Shown in pieces: positions 44,740-56,800 of a stretch of 64,000 bases of DNA; position 1 is the first letter of the stretch, and each line of letters opens with the position of its first letter. The notes below the pieces were generated by a model, which was not told where the DNA came from, did no database searches, and was given only the letters and a program-made list of their open reading frames with translations. The position numbers and the translations under genes are program-made. The stretch is from Morchella semilibera (Eukaryota > Ascomycota > Pezizomycetes > Pezizales > Morchellaceae), in the NCBI GenBank assembly GCA_009192285.1, contig CM018607.1, forward strand, positions 496,001-560,000, written 5' to 3'.

Positions 44740-46557
44740 TATCTATCGGATCCTTGTCCCACTGTGACACACAGGAGGTGCCCAGAGAGGCGTTGGACTC
44801 TCAGCAAACGTCTTGGCGACCGGCACCTCGGGCTTGAGGTCTCACATCTACGCGGCCTATTAATTCCTCAGATCCTCATCTACTTAAACATGGGACGTTC
44901 CCCCGCCATGTTTCATTGGGGGTACCCCCCTTGACTGTCTCCAACAACTACAACAACCACCTGTTTGACCATTCTAACAGATCTTTCTGGATAGGAACAA
45001 TGTCAAATCTCTACTCCAGCGACTCGTGCCTGATGATCACATCATACAAATACTGAGAAAAGGCCAACACCTCACTTCCCCTGGTTAAGGGAGTGTGGGA
45101 GAAGTATAAGGAGAGCTAGGTTCTCCTCTGTGTGTTTACGGATCACAGTATGGCGACTCCTCCCAAGTCTTATACGCGCTACATTTTCACCGAGCGTCCT
45201 GGATGGTTAGGGCCGGGCCGGGCCCGACCTATAATGGGTTGAGCTGGTCAACACCGCCCCCCGCCCCCCGCCCCCCATCCCAGGAGAGACCCCAAACGCC
45301 GGCGGCAAAAACGGAAAGGAGACGCCCCCGGGTACCACTATGTGGGGCGCTAAAACAGTATAGCATTGCCACCCAATGCTCGGGGGAGAGGCCGCCCTTT
45401 GTGTCTTTCCACTAGTCAACCTCTCTATGAGTGGTGGCCCTTTATCCGGAGGTTTTAGCCCTTGATGAAGGCTTAGGGCTCTTTCAGGGGAGCTCAACCC
45501 TTCACCGTTGAACCACCTCGCTCCGTCGGGCGTGATACGCCCAATCATATGCCAAGGATTGAAGTTAAACAGCCCAGGCTCGGCCAAAAGGGCATCTTAA
45601 AAGCTTGGCTCCCTTTGGAGATAGCGGCTCTGCGCGATGAATAATGAGGTTCCGCCAAAGAGCCTTGTTTTTTTTGTAAGCCACCCGACCATACGGCTAA
45701 CGATCAAGGCTTTGTTAAGCCTTGTGCATAGATTTCTATCGTATACACAGTACTAGGTGAGGTGGACCGTGCTACAGTTGCCATTGTGCTTGAGCTCGGG
45801 GTAGATACGTGTGGAGGGTGAAGATCGCTCCGCGGACAAAATTTCTGGTCTCTCGGCTCCACACCCCACGCGCGTTTGGCTTGGTCTCTTGCTGTTCCTA
45901 GGCCTAGGCTCCGCCTGGGCCACCGTTTTGCGGCCACCCGTGGTACAATTTTCTATCTACAACTACAAATGAGAATATTAAAACGAATTTACTAAGAGGG
46001 CGATTAGGCATAGTGGCCTTTTAAAAATATAAAGCGCGGGGGTAGGTAGCTTCAGGCTCTTTAGTGTTCCCGGGGCCGGGGCTAGATTAGGATATGTCGA
46101 GCGCCAAGATTTTGAGCGTCCCGTAGCTGAACAGGGCAATATCCAGCAATGCTGGTTTCACTCAGGGCACTCTTTGATTGTACCTGGTTACCAATGGAAT
46201 AGTTGAGCAGTGAACACAAGGCGGATATAGGCAACAGAATGCTATATATATTCCAGCAAAATCCCCACTTCCGATCCCACGGATAGGTATACGGCGAACA
46301 GAACTATATTACCGTCCCAATCTATTTTTTAGTTACGATTAAGGTCGCCTGAGCGCCTCTAGAGAACCGTATCCTAATTTCGATTCCGACTCCGCATACC
46401 CGCACGGCCGAGCAGGCCCGGAAAGGCAGAAGGCATCTTTGAGTCCTCAAGAAGACCGAGAGAAAGTGAAGGGTTGTATAAAGTCTAGATACTGTTGAAG
46501 AAAACATTCCCCGAGATAGCTGCCCGTGTACTGGCTATCGTGTGTTTGCACCCGGCC
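44740..46557. other. Non-coding stretch
   Basis: A plus-strand phrase ERPQTPAAKTERRRP near 45280 recalls the tail exons of family members 1 and 2, but no matching membrane exon is found upstream. Other frames lack support. Confidence 0.35.
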
Positions 46558-46883
46558 ATGTGCTCATTTGTTCTGAGTAGCAGCGACATTCTTGGCATTA
46601 TACAGATATGCATCAGTGTGATTGGGATTATTGTGGGTCTTGGATACGGCAAAAGAAGACCTGTAGGTCCTTTACTCTAAAAAGATTCTATCAGGGGGTA
46701 GCTGACCTTTTTGGGAGCTAGATATTGGATGAAGAAAGCAGAGTCGGTCTAGAGACTGTGGAAAAGCAGCATGCAGTATCTCCGCGACTGAAGCTAAGGG
46801 AGGACCAGCTCTCATTCGAGTATTACAGTCGCTTCACCACCTCTGATTTACCTCCACTACACCCAAAACCCAGCAACAGCTAA
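46558..46883 (+). CDS. Small membrane protein, SD-TM family member 3 (88 aa)
   Basis: Exon 1 (46558-46662) encodes MCSFVLSSSDILGIIQ, a membrane segment (about residues 10-30) and a short basic flank (GKRRP). A GTAGGT donor in phase 0 begins a 59-base intron ending GAGCTAG. Exon 2 (46722-46883) encodes an acidic start (ILDEESRVGLETVEK), a central charged stretch (LKLREDQLSFEYYSRF) and a proline-rich end (DLPPLHPKPSNS). The layout is the same as in the other members, although outside the SSSDI motif the sequence has little in common with them. The helix and basic flank predict a cytoplasmic tail. The function is unknown. Confidence 0.58.
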
Positions 46884-47639
46884 GCTGAAGCGCGATTTTT
46901 GGACCCCACACGTACCGGAATCCCGTACGGAATCCCCCCCAATGATAGATATCAACAAAAAACACAATGTGAAATTCTGGTGGTACGAGAAGGCAAAGGC
47001 ATGGCCATTTATTGGCAGGGTTCTTTCCTAGCTTGAGATTACACTCTGTATTGGTTCATTATATACGAAATCTCTCTTTTGTTATACACACTCATATACA
47101 CGAACCCTCATTCCTTATATACCTGTAATGAATAATGTCACACGTCGCGCGGGCTCATATCACCCGTTTTCCTACCAAGTAATTTATGATTTGTATTTGA
47201 TCCTAATGAGGCAGATACCTATCGATTCCTATTTAGTGGGCAGCGCACACTCAACAATCAGTGGAATAATAGCCAATGGTGCAGAACCAATAGCTAGTGG
47301 ACGTAGAGCATCTGCGGTTTCAGAAGCCACATGTATACAGGCATTACTACTATAAGGCTCGAAGACAAGCAGCCAATCGGAGGAAAGGGTCAGCCCAAGC
47401 CTGTCAAGTCTCTGTGAAACCGGAGGGCAAGATATGCTTTTTCCAGGGGATATCCTTGGGCGTGTCTCAGTTCTTAAACCCCGGGAATTTCGTTGGGCCG
47501 CAGCAAGGATCATGATTTATACTAATACCTGCGGATCGATGTCTAAGGGCGGGCTCTGGTTGGCCTACACCCCTGCTGTATGTGCCCCCAGCGAGTAGTT
47601 ATCTCTTCTAGATCTTAATATCTGGTGCACATAACAGCC
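46884..47639. other. Non-coding stretch
   Basis: I support no gene. Mirror frames on both strands at 47229-47515 look like artefacts. Confidence 0.35.
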
Positions 47640-47918
47640 TAGATCACACTGGTGCATGCTATTGGACTAGGGGCTTGGACTTACTTTCGACTACCTGTAG
47701 CTTCTTTTCTCCTTGCAGTAGCGTACGTCACATTGATTTCTAGTATCTGTAGGTACATATTTGATGGTTCCCTTCAAGCATCATTGCCGTCAGTCCGGTC
47801 ACAATCGCTACAATTGCGCTTAAACCAGGACTTTATTCTACTAGAAACGGTAATAGGACGCTTTTGGGAAAAAGAGGTTGCAATTCACAACCCTAACCCT
47901 GAGCCTGGTTCGGAGTGA
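47640..47918 (+). CDS. Possible exon of unknown gene
   Basis: The frame lacks an ATG and is bounded upstream by a TAG that could be a splice acceptor (CAGCCTAG). It contains a hydrophobic stretch (VASFLLAVAYVTLISSICRY), then a polar region ending NPNPEPGS before a strong GTGAGT donor. An AACCCTAACCCT run lies inside the 3' end. It may be an internal exon, but I find no partner exons. Confidence 0.22.
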
Positions 47919-50429
47919 GTGTCTAGGGACGTCGTGATAGTTGGGATTTGCTGGCAGTTCCTACTTAAGCCTCTGTGTTTCTCCCTGCCATCGATCAAGG
48001 AAGGAACCAGTTCGCTTGATTGAGGATGCCGTTGCCCGAACTTTTGAGATTTCTAGTGATTGCGGTTGCCGGGACTAGCTAGTCCCATTCTATATTGAAA
48101 ATAGATTGGCGCCCCTGGCTCTCATAGTATTTTTTCTAAGAGCCTTCTTAGCTTGGCAATTATCTAGGGTAAAGCCCGGTTCCATATCCTCTGATCTGCC
48201 CCACCACCCAAAATTGTGCGAACTCGACGATTTTTTCGACCACCCTAACCACCCCTCCAGGCACCCCCAACCCGCAGCTAGTTTCTGCTAGATAGCGAGA
48301 CGATCGCCCGGATGATGCTATCGACTACTCGTAGGTTTGAGAGACCTAGGGTTGTACCACCCCGCCCTCAATCAGCGCGTACATTACAGAACGCGACTTG
48401 GCCCGCCTCTACTATTGGATTTCGAACCATGGCCACAGGGCCTGTGGCGACGTCGCGCAACCATCCTGGGCCTCATCTGTCCCGGCGCGGAGTCGGAGGC
48501 AAGACCATATATCCAAATTCACCGTAACGATGTGGTCGATCATATCAATGTTAGCTGGTAACTAACACTTGCTCTCAGAAGCGGGAGCCGCCATTGAGCG
48601 GGGTATTACGCCAGGGCAAGCCCAAGAAACTCCTCAACAAAGCATAGCCGCCAATACCCGCTACTTAGAATAAGACAAAGGTCCTCCTATGTTGGAAAGG
48701 AGCGTTTAGGCAGACATTGTCACTGCTGGCTTGATACATCCCGAGGGACTAAAGCTTTACCTGCTCATTACCGCCCCACAACTGGCGTGATTGCAGACTC
48801 TGGAAGATGAAATCCCCTTTTACAAAGCGACCAGTTTTATAACGGGCTAACATCGAATTCGTTGAGACAACCTTCAACTGCCAACTCCCAAGGAAAACCC
48901 GCGCGAGTGCGCCGGAGGGTAGCTTGACCTAGATCTGAAGAGCAGGTATCGGGGTACCCGTACTTGTCCATCAGATCTGTTATTATTAGCGCAGCGCGCT
49001 TGCTACGCCGCCTCAAAGAAGGATAGAGCACCGCGGGAATTCAGTACCTACAGTCCACGATTGATGGCTCAAATCCGACGGAAACCTCCATCTGCTGATC
49101 AGTGGGTTGTAGACGTTTACAGTACTCAAGATAAATACAAGTCAGGCTTGGTCCAGTAACCATTTCTAATGCCGGGCTACCACCTATGTCTAACGCCGAG
49201 ACATGCGTATATTCCAACTATCGCATACGGATCTATGTACATGTACTGAGCCAGCAGTAATAGGAACGTCAAGAGCTCTGCGACCGAGGACATGATGTAG
49301 CTAAATAAGAAGGGACATATTTACGCCTCCGGTAAACCTGAATTGGTATTCGAGGGGGTTCGCAGTCTCCCGAATCACCCGCAGGGGTCTCAAATTCACA
49401 TCCCTAACTCGCATACAAGATTCTAAGGCTCAAAATAGACCCGAACGAGCACAAAAATCTATAGCTGTCGCTGAAGCCGCTGCTATGTAAAAATACGGTG
49501 GCATGAACGATCCAACACTAGGGGCCGAAATACAACAAAACATGCTAGTATATGGCCTATACACAACACAATAGGACCTCTAAAGGACAAAACCGTAAAT
49601 TTAAGTGCCGTCCAGATCAACTTTCACTATGTTTTGTGTGGCGGACCCAAGCGTTTGGGGCCTTATTAGGAACTTAGCTAGGACCAACTTACCTCAGGAC
49701 CATGATTAAGCCATCCGGAATCAATAGAACAAGGCATAACCCTCTCTGACCGCATTGTATTTCCTCATGGGATCAAGTTATTTGAGTGCTAGGTTGTTAA
49801 TTATTAGCCTCCTCTAAATACTAGATCGACCTCCGAGATTCACCTATTTTTCTAGGATCAGATATAGGTATGGCAATAATGGATATGTTGTCGGAAGCTC
49901 TCTATGGGTGTGACTCTAAACAGACTTGGTCAATCATACCGTTTAAATCCAACGCCTCCCACGCTGTTTACAAGGTCCTCCCAAGACCACGGGTTCCTAT
50001 GGGCTTGGCAAATTTCGTATATTTTTCTGATTCCGAGCCATGCATCTCTAGATCTATAGCTACCACGGAGCCCTGAGATTTAGTAAATCAGTGATATCAA
50101 GCATATAAGTGTTTCGCTGGGTTGTGGACAGAGTTCATGTTTTGGCCAGTTTGGTTTGTCGCCAGATCTAGATTGATCATTGATGTCCTTTTATTTGTAT
50201 ACTTGCAAATTTTTAGTATCAGGTAACTAGGATCGGTGTTCATGAGTATTAGGATTAGTAGGCAACGCTTCAGGCAAGGTAACAGGGTGGTATGTGATGA
50301 TTCTACGTTTTGTATGACTGTGTCAGGGGACATACATGTATATATAGCAATAGCGTGTTGGACTCGCCAAGGAGAAGGTAATCATGTCCCGTAGGTTAGA
50401 GTGATTTGGCTAGCAACCTAATATTTACT
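47919..50429. other. 2.5-kb stretch without a supported gene
   Basis: A frame near 48100-48291 has a hydrophobic start and a Pro/His-rich tail (HPNHPSRHPQPA), loosely like the small membrane proteins, but it lacks the Ser-Asp motif and a proper start. TACATGTA occurs at 49238 and 50333. Nothing else is seen. Confidence 0.4.
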
Positions 50430-50632
50430 TCTTGGCGACAGTCTTGGTGCGAAAATCCCGCCAAGAGCTCAAAATTTGAAAAAAAGAGATTACCACCTTC
50501 TGAGTCTAAATTTTTAGTTCTTGGCGACCGGTTTTTGGTGGATAGTCCGCCAAGAGCTCAAAATTTGAGCTCAAAACTTGAAAATTTGGGTGTTGCCAAA
50601 ATGCTCTATTGGCCAAATCGTATAATGAATGC
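50430..50632 (+). repeat. Dispersed repeat with internal duplication (CCAAGAGCTCAAAATTTGA)
   Basis: TTCTTGGCGAC, followed later by CGCCAAGAGCTCAAAATTTG, occurs twice in tandem here (near 50431 and 50519). CTTCTGAGTCTAAATTTTTA followed by GTTCTTGGCGA lies between the two. Related sequence in the opposite orientation occurs at 63851-63915 and, more diverged, near 14970. Confidence 0.7.
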
Positions 50633-50918
50633 AACATCCTTGCCCTATGTCCCGGAGGCACCAGACACTGGCGAAATCTCTCTCATGCATAAATGTCATG
50701 TGATTCATGTTTTTGCTAGCTACAGAGATCTAGAATGTCCGGGTAAGTAGTTCGCCGCATTACTACAGTCTCTAGAATACTTAGAAATTCCATAAACTTC
50801 GCACATTGCTGCTTTGTTTCAGTCAATCATTTCCTTCATAGGCCACACTAATGCATGAGAGACATTTCGCCAGTGTCTGGTGCCTCCGGGACATAAGTAC
50901 ATGTACTTACTATATGTA

Positions 50919-51041
50919 CTCGCAAATTCATAACGTTTCTGAACACAACCGCTATTACATGCCATACAAAAATGTAGTCTTGGCGGGTTTTTTATGTGTA
51001 TGCAATATTAGTCATGTTCAAAAACGCTACGAGATTGCGAG
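50919..51041 (+). mobile_element. MITE family G copy 1 (123 bp)
   Basis: CTCGCAAATTCATAACGTTT at the left pairs imperfectly with CTCGCAATCTCGTAGCGTTT read inward from the right, and TA flanks both ends. A near-identical copy lies at 60555-60667, and a third, degraded relative overlaps about 51137-51222. Confidence 0.82.
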
Positions 51042-51313
51042 TAGATAGTGTCTTCTTGCCCTTTTCATAAAGTGATGTTGTCCCTTGCTTACATGCATAT
51101 GTAACGTTACACCCCTAACCCTCGCGTATACTTGTGTATTGCGTGCCATATAAAAAGCAGCCTTGGCTTTTTCTGTGTATGTAATACCTGTTGTGTCCAG
51201 AAACGCTATGAGATTACAGAAGGACATGCATGCCTCAGAACCAATAAAATAGCCGTATTATGTTGTGTCTGTAACTCAAAAACACTCAGTCTACCTTCAT
51301 GTAATATGCCCTA

Positions 51314-51449
51314 CCGCATTAATTGGTCTCGACGACCAGTCACACAAGACGTTGGAATTCCCCTATTTGATTATTTGTCTTGAATACGCCCTCATACCCG
51401 CTGAAAAAGGCAACTTCGACGTCTTGTGTGACCGGCCGTCGAGACGAAC
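51314..51449 (+). mobile_element. MITE family B copy 2 (136 bp)
   Basis: The element starts CCGCATTAATTGGTCTCGAC and ends with a near reverse complement (GGCCGTCGAGACGAAC), with TA at 51312-51313 and 51450-51451. It is the inverted partner of 40016-40150. Confidence 0.82.
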
Positions 51450-51451
51450 TA

Positions 51452-52753
51452 ACAACATAGGACCCGCATCCCGCTAATGCAGGTACACGGGTTGGCTCAC
51501 CCCATGCTCTCGCAGAGCACGTGATCCCTCCTAACCCTGGCTTAAGCCTAGCTTAAACGAAAAGGGCGCCGGTAGAATAAAAATCACGTAATAGTAGTTA
51601 AGTGCGACGTGGCGTTAACATATATTAGGGGGGAACTTGCACGCACATATTCCCTCACCCCCTCCCGCCACCTTCTCCTATCCCCCTCCCCAGATAATAA
51701 CTTTATAGGACAACCTCCGTTGCTCTTGATTCATCGACCTCTCACCTTTGTGCTTCGAGACGTGAGCAAGTGATCCCCTACTCCGTCATTGTGGAGGAAC
51801 AGTGGGATTTAAGGGGGTTGGCCATGTTTACCATGATCCCCTTTTGTTCACTCAGATTGCTAACTGGTCCCTTTTCAAAGCGCAGTGATCAGACTGGACA
51901 TATCGCTAGAGAGATACTCGCGTTAATTGAGTCCTGAGAAATTTTGTGAGCCCGCTGCTACCATGAATTCTCAGGACATAATCAATACGTGATCATGATA
52001 GGGAAACAAATCTGAGTTTTGGGCGAGAATAGAACAGGTAATCCCTTGTAGATAATTTTCTCCACTTTAGGCTAGGCCTATTATCGATAATTTGGTGAAA
52101 ACATGCTTCTTAAGGACTTTTTTAGTTACTTTACGAACATACTATCATTGCCTTTCTTCGAATAAGCATGAAGTTGGCGTAAAAAGAGACATACAGCGAC
52201 AAATAATAAGTAATAGAACGCCCTAAAAGTGCAAACACCAGATTTTGGTGCCGTTTTACCAAAACAGGCATCACTGCGTTCCATCACTTATAACCTGCCG
52301 TTGTACCACTCCCAATGCAAAGGAGAGTAAATATCTCCACCAAGATGCCCCTAAAAGATAATTCCTAATAATTTACCCGTCCCCATTGCGATATCGCGGT
52401 CGTACAAGATCAGGTTTTCTATGGCTAGAGCTTCTTGCTCGTTATGTGGTAGAGATGGGGGTATGTACGAAAGACCTCGACCTTTGATTGATTGCTGAAC
52501 TCTGATGTAGTGTGGCATATCCCAGTCCTTTAATAGTGGTAAGACTCTTGACGTACCACCCGGTAGCAGGTCCTTGGTGAAACCTCTAATAGCACAAAAA
52601 CCGAAAAAATTACACCAAGAACATTCCTTACTACTAGATCACGAAATGACTAATAGCCGGGCCTGTAGGTGAAGCGCGACATAGAGTCAAAGTTGATTAC
52701 CTTGATCCATAAATGAAACATAATCACCAATGAACGGTTTCAAAAGCATATCA
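51452..52753. other. Non-coding stretch
   Basis: I see no supported gene or element. Confidence 0.35.
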
Positions 52754-53139
52754 TGCGCGCAGAAATCCGCTCCCGCGGCCTGTCAACCAACTTTCATGTT
52801 GGAGTTGAGTCATAGTCCAACTTTTGAGTGATAGTCCAACTTTCATATGAGAGTTGAGTGGTAGTCGGCGCGCCAAATAATGAGCTAGTCTAACAGAGAT
52901 GCTGGGATACCTTTCCATAGCCTGGACATATGCTACCCCCAAGTCACCCGCCAACAACGCCGCAGCCCCGGAATGCAAGATATCCCACTTGCCATGGGCA
53001 TCTAGCTCTGTGGCAATAGCTGATGTGGCTTGTGGGTCTCTGTCGCCGGTAGAGTTGGTGAGCTGTCCAGGTATTTTGGGCAAATATATGTCCGTCGGCG
53101 AGCTAGCGGGAGCCGTTTCTTTTGGAGGTGAGCTTTATT
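52754..53139 (-). CDS. Possible terminal exon of unknown gene
   Basis: From an AG acceptor near 53140 the minus strand stays open for about 128 codons with protein-like composition: SPPKETAPASSPTDIYLPKI, then DAHGKWDILHSGAAALLAGD and ERYPSISVRLAHYLARRLP, to a stop at 52751. No upstream exon is convincing. A tandem AGTCCAACTTT repeat underlies the 3' part (52790-52866), so the genuine exon may end earlier. Confidence 0.3.
52790..52866. repeat. Short tandem repeat, AGTCCAACTTTCAT-type unit
   Basis: About three imperfect units combine CCAACTTTCATGTTGGAGTT, GTCCAACTTTTGAGTGATA and GTCCAACTTTCATATGAGAG. Confidence 0.6.
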
Positions 53140-54401
53140 GCAAATCTTGTGAAGAACAAAATCATGCTCAACGCCCACTCAAGAGGTTTTAATGAATAAC
53201 CGACAGAAAGTACTCGACAGAAAATTTAGGCAGTTATTTCCCCCGCTATGTCGAAATTTTGAAGTGCGGCGCGTTACTACTGGGTACACCGGGAGCTATG
53301 GCGCTCTTGATACCGGGGTTGTTCCATATCGCCTCAATAAGAGATATACAGCTGGATATAAGATACATAGGTAGTCAATAGCTCAAGGACTTGCTGCTCA
53401 TAGATACCTGTATCACAGCTTATAAGGATACAGAAGCGAAAGGGGAAAAGCCATTGCAATTTGAGATATAGTTTTTATTTGGTGGGTGTCTATTGGAGAA
53501 TTTCCGAATTTCGGGAATGAACTAGGGCCATTCATAAAACACCTGCTGTCTTCATGTGTTTGTCATAGGAACGGCCCATCGGTGAATGGTTTAGCAAAAA
53601 CTACGGCTCTGAAGTATGTAGAACCCTTCACTCTTTGTTTTAGTTTGCTTATACAATGCTTACGGCTCATAGATACGTTTTTTTGGGCCGCCCACCACTT
53701 GTATAGGATTTTTGGTCCTATGTTAATAAACATACGGACCATTTGTGAACGGCCCGAGTCTATTCATAAAATCTTCAGCTTACCCAATAACCCTAAAAGG
53801 TCAACGGTTTCAGCTTTTAAGATTTAAACTAAGGTCACAACGAGCAGAGTTATGATACCGAGTTACAATTGTACAGCCCCTTGAGTATCAAGCTGATGCC
53901 GCCTGCCCTAGTGGAGAGTGCTCCGTACCATGCGCCTTTGCTCCTGCGGGGTTGATCTAGAACCGTTGTTCTATTAGCTTTTTCGTAACTCATTCTAGTG
54001 CGTGACGCTCTGGGGCTGGAGGCGGCCGAAAGGTGCTTATTGCCATACCTGGATAGCTAGGTCTCCGTCTACTTGGTAGCCAAAAATATATGGTTAGGGA
54101 ACACCTATGGTGCGAGAAGTGATGGGGGGGAAGTCTGTCAACCAAAAAACATCTAGTGAACGGGAGCTTTAGAACAGCTACGCAATCTATGAATTAGGGA
54201 TCTCGTGTGGCGAGCTGTGGCTTCCGCGTGAGATTTAGCGTGGGAGCAGGTTGACGGGCTTCCCCCCATCACCGCAACACCGACTTCTGATGATCAATTT
54301 CCAATCAGGTAATTGTTTAATCATTTACGCCAGTAAGTTGCCAAGAATGGCCTTTTTGCGCTCCTATAGAGTACAGCGATTGAGTGCCCAATGCGGGCGT
54401 A
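53140..54401. other. Non-coding stretch
   Basis: Open frames at 53192-53827 begin without ATG or lack motifs. I support no gene. Confidence 0.35.
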
Positions 54402-54611
54402 TCCCTTAAACCGTCAGGCCGAACTCAAATAATAGGATCCTAAAGGAATTTGGAAATCGTGATGTGTAGAACGCAGAATTTGGGTGTGTGCTGTTGCAAT
54501 ATATAATCCATCACAGCATCAAATCCGTTCCCTGTAGAGTAGGCGTTCCAGATATCACGATTTCCATATTGCGTTTCCTATTGTTTGAATTTGGCCTGAC
54601 GGTTTAAGGGA
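54402..54611. mobile_element. MITE family E (210 bp)
   Basis: TCCCTTAAACCGTCAGGCCG at the left pairs with TCCCTTAAACCGTCAGGCCA read inward from the right. Shared internal blocks (GGAAATCGTGAT) lie further inside each arm, and TA flanks both ends (54400-54401, 54612-54613). Confidence 0.85.
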
Positions 54612-54767
54612 TACCATCCTAATCGGTAACCTATCCATCCCAAATAGGCAGCGATGGGTGCGATGGTCTGGTAGTAGCTCCGCCAGCAAAAGATGAAACT
54701 AATCTGGCTGGTAAATGGTAGAGAGGAAGCGGAACCATTGATTAACCGAGAGGAAAGTAAATTGTAG

Positions 54768-55041
54768 TGTGGCTGAGGAAGGTTATGAGCAGTTGAAGTT
54801 GACCCTCGAAATATCTACAATACCTGTTACAGATGACGAAGGAAAAACTGTAACAGACAGGATACCATGCGGGCTTAGCACCAAGCATTGGCCATCGCGC
54901 GCACTAGATGAAATTCTACCCATAGCTGGGCATACGGTTGAAACCGCTTCTAAATCTTATACTTTAAAGTCTGGGAATAGCCTACCCCTTACGGAGCCGG
55001 AAAGTACTAATCAATTAATCGTTCAATCAGTCCAGAATTAG
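54768..55041 (+). CDS. Possible terminal exon of unknown gene (90 codons)
   Basis: Following an AG acceptor (AAATTGTAG) the frame reads AEEGYEQLKLTLEISTIPVT, continues acidic and ends TNQLIVQSVQN. Residue use is typical of a real protein, and there is no antisense frame. The frame lacks ATG. A possible upstream exon (PPAKDETNLAG, about 54680-54712) is separated from older sequence by MITE E, so the gene may have been cut off from its 5' part. I recognise no domain. Confidence 0.35.
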
Positions 55042-55814
55042 CAACTACATGTAACTCCCTAAACCTTTTACCTCCACCCCTTATAATCAACTGATACAAT
55101 TGACGATAAGAAAACGAAAACAACGATAATCAATGAAACTTTACACAATGCCGACACCGATAAGCCCCCTAATAGAAATGAACAGTTCAACTCCACCAGT
55201 GAGATATTCTAGTTATGTCACCCTTTTCTTCACACGGATACACCCAAACGAGGAGCTCGAAATCACGCAGAATTCAGAGCACTACCGGTAAACACCAAGC
55301 GCAATATACAAGTTCAGAGCGTCTTGGGCCTAGTTGTGGGGTTCGCCCGCCTGCCTGATCAAAGGATTCAAACTTTTGAGGGGAATATGAGAGGGTAAAT
55401 GCATTGACACAACTGTCGCATGGCCCAAAGAGAATCAACAAGTTGTTGGGGCTCCGCAAAACCCATCGGTTGTTTTGGGCCCGGTAATCCCAATCCTGAC
55501 AACTAGGAGACATGTAGAAAATCTAAGTTTCGTTTGCCGGTGGAGCTCAATTCCTCGGGAGGTGATGTTAATGGTTTATTCCCATGACTGGCTACCCTAA
55601 TAATCCACAGCGAAACATCTATAGCGAATGAAATATTGAAAAACATCCTTCATCTAGCTGTACTGGAACTGGAGAGAACTAGCGAAGTAAGCCTATGGTC
55701 AATGATGAACGTCTGGGGCTATATATTAATCCACCGTCAGGATGATAGGATAGGAGTTACATGCATCATGCGGTAATAACTGACCATTAGAGAAAACTAT
55801 TTACTAACTGAATA
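55042..55814. other. Non-coding stretch
   Basis: I support no gene. One TACATGTA is at 55046. Confidence 0.35.
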
Positions 55815-56203
55815 TCAAGGGTTGTGGCCTAGAGAAGGGGTGGAGGAGGAGGTAAGCGATCCTTGGCCACCGATTCCCGACACTAGAGCGGTTCCATCCG
55901 TGTCCTCCACGGTTTCTGGTGCCGCGTTGGCTCCTTCGAATTCCTCATCGACTGACTACATACTCATAAAACACCCCGGGGTTAGTAACATGAACAGATC
56001 AGATGAACCCAAAAATATGTAGCCAGAGAAGCTCTTCGACCTGCACCCACTTGCACTAAAGAATAGAGGGGTACGCATACTCTCCGCGGAGTCCGCCCCC
56101 GCAAAGTTATGATTCCAAGAACCCCGACTATAACTCCGAAGAAGCTCACAATAATACCGAAAAGGGCAAATACGTCGCTTCTGTTGAGAAGTGATATACC
56201 CAT
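55815..56203 (-). CDS. Small membrane protein, SD-TM family member 4 (87 aa)
   Basis: Exon 1 (56203-56081) starts MGISLLNRSDVFALFGIIV, almost the same first five residues as member 1. It has one membrane segment (about residues 10-33) and a basic flank (LRGRTPRR). A GTATGC donor in phase 0 begins a 125-base intron ending TATGTAG. Exon 2 (55955-55815) encodes an acidic tail (SVDEEFEGANAAPETVEDTD) ending STPSLGHNP. The fit of phase, splice sites and stop gives 87 aa. The predicted orientation is N-out with a cytoplasmic acidic tail. A weak possible relative lies upstream on the same strand at 56548-56763. The function is unknown. Confidence 0.6.
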
Positions 56204-56547
56204 TGTACTATGTGTTTATCCTCGATTAGTCTACTGCTGTACGGTTTCCTGATGGTTGATGTTCTCTTGGTCCTCTGGTGTTGCGTGGGTTGGTGAATTA
56301 TGTTACTTAGGTCTATACTTGCTTATAATATCGGGTGTAATTCTTTGATGGGAAGCGCGAAAGGTAGCAGGTTCGGGTATTTAGGGGGCCTGTGCACCGG
56401 AATTAGTACGTATGGACTGAGATCTCACAGTCTAGCTCAAGTATTATGAAGAGTCTGCCCCACGATAGTTTAGTACACCGGTCCCTTGATATTCTAGGAT
56501 AGTAACTGCAATCGGAGGCCTAGGAGTAGGTAAGGCATTGCGGGGTT

Positions 56548-56763
56548 TCAGATCGCGCCCAAGACTCCAGGGCGCTGGTATACTGCTTTATTTGAGAAAA
56601 TTCGTTGTGCTGCAGCAGGGGTCTTTTCTCTACCAAATCTTGCATATTGACATTTAAAGTCGCACATGACATTAATTAACAGATTAACTATAAGAATCAA
56701 GTCGGAGTCATTGACAAAAGAAAACACGTACAGCAGATGTGTAATTAGCCTCTTGATGTTCAT
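56548..56763 (-). CDS. Possible diverged relative of the SD-TM genes
   Basis: An ATG frame of 71 codons has FVNDSDLILIVNLLINVMC, a Ser-Asp followed by a hydrophobic stretch, and then a basic segment (RFGREKTP). This is the family order, but there is no convincing phase-0 donor and no tail exon, and the hydrophobic part is short. It could be a coincidence. Confidence 0.2.
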   Translation of the reverse strand: MNIKRLITHLLYVFSFVNDSDLILIVNLLINVMCDFKCQYARFGREKTPAAAQRIFSNKAVYQRPGVLGAI

Positions 56764-56800
56764 TGCTTAAGATAAATATGGAATGACCCGCTGCACGCAC

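Noticed and set aside
45203-45415. Possible tail exon with ERPQTPAAKTERRRP
   Set aside because: No membrane exon with a Ser-Asp motif was found upstream, so the similarity may reflect proline-rich composition.
47229-47515. Mirror frames of 94 and 72 codons
   Set aside because: They overlap in antisense and have no motif or splice support.
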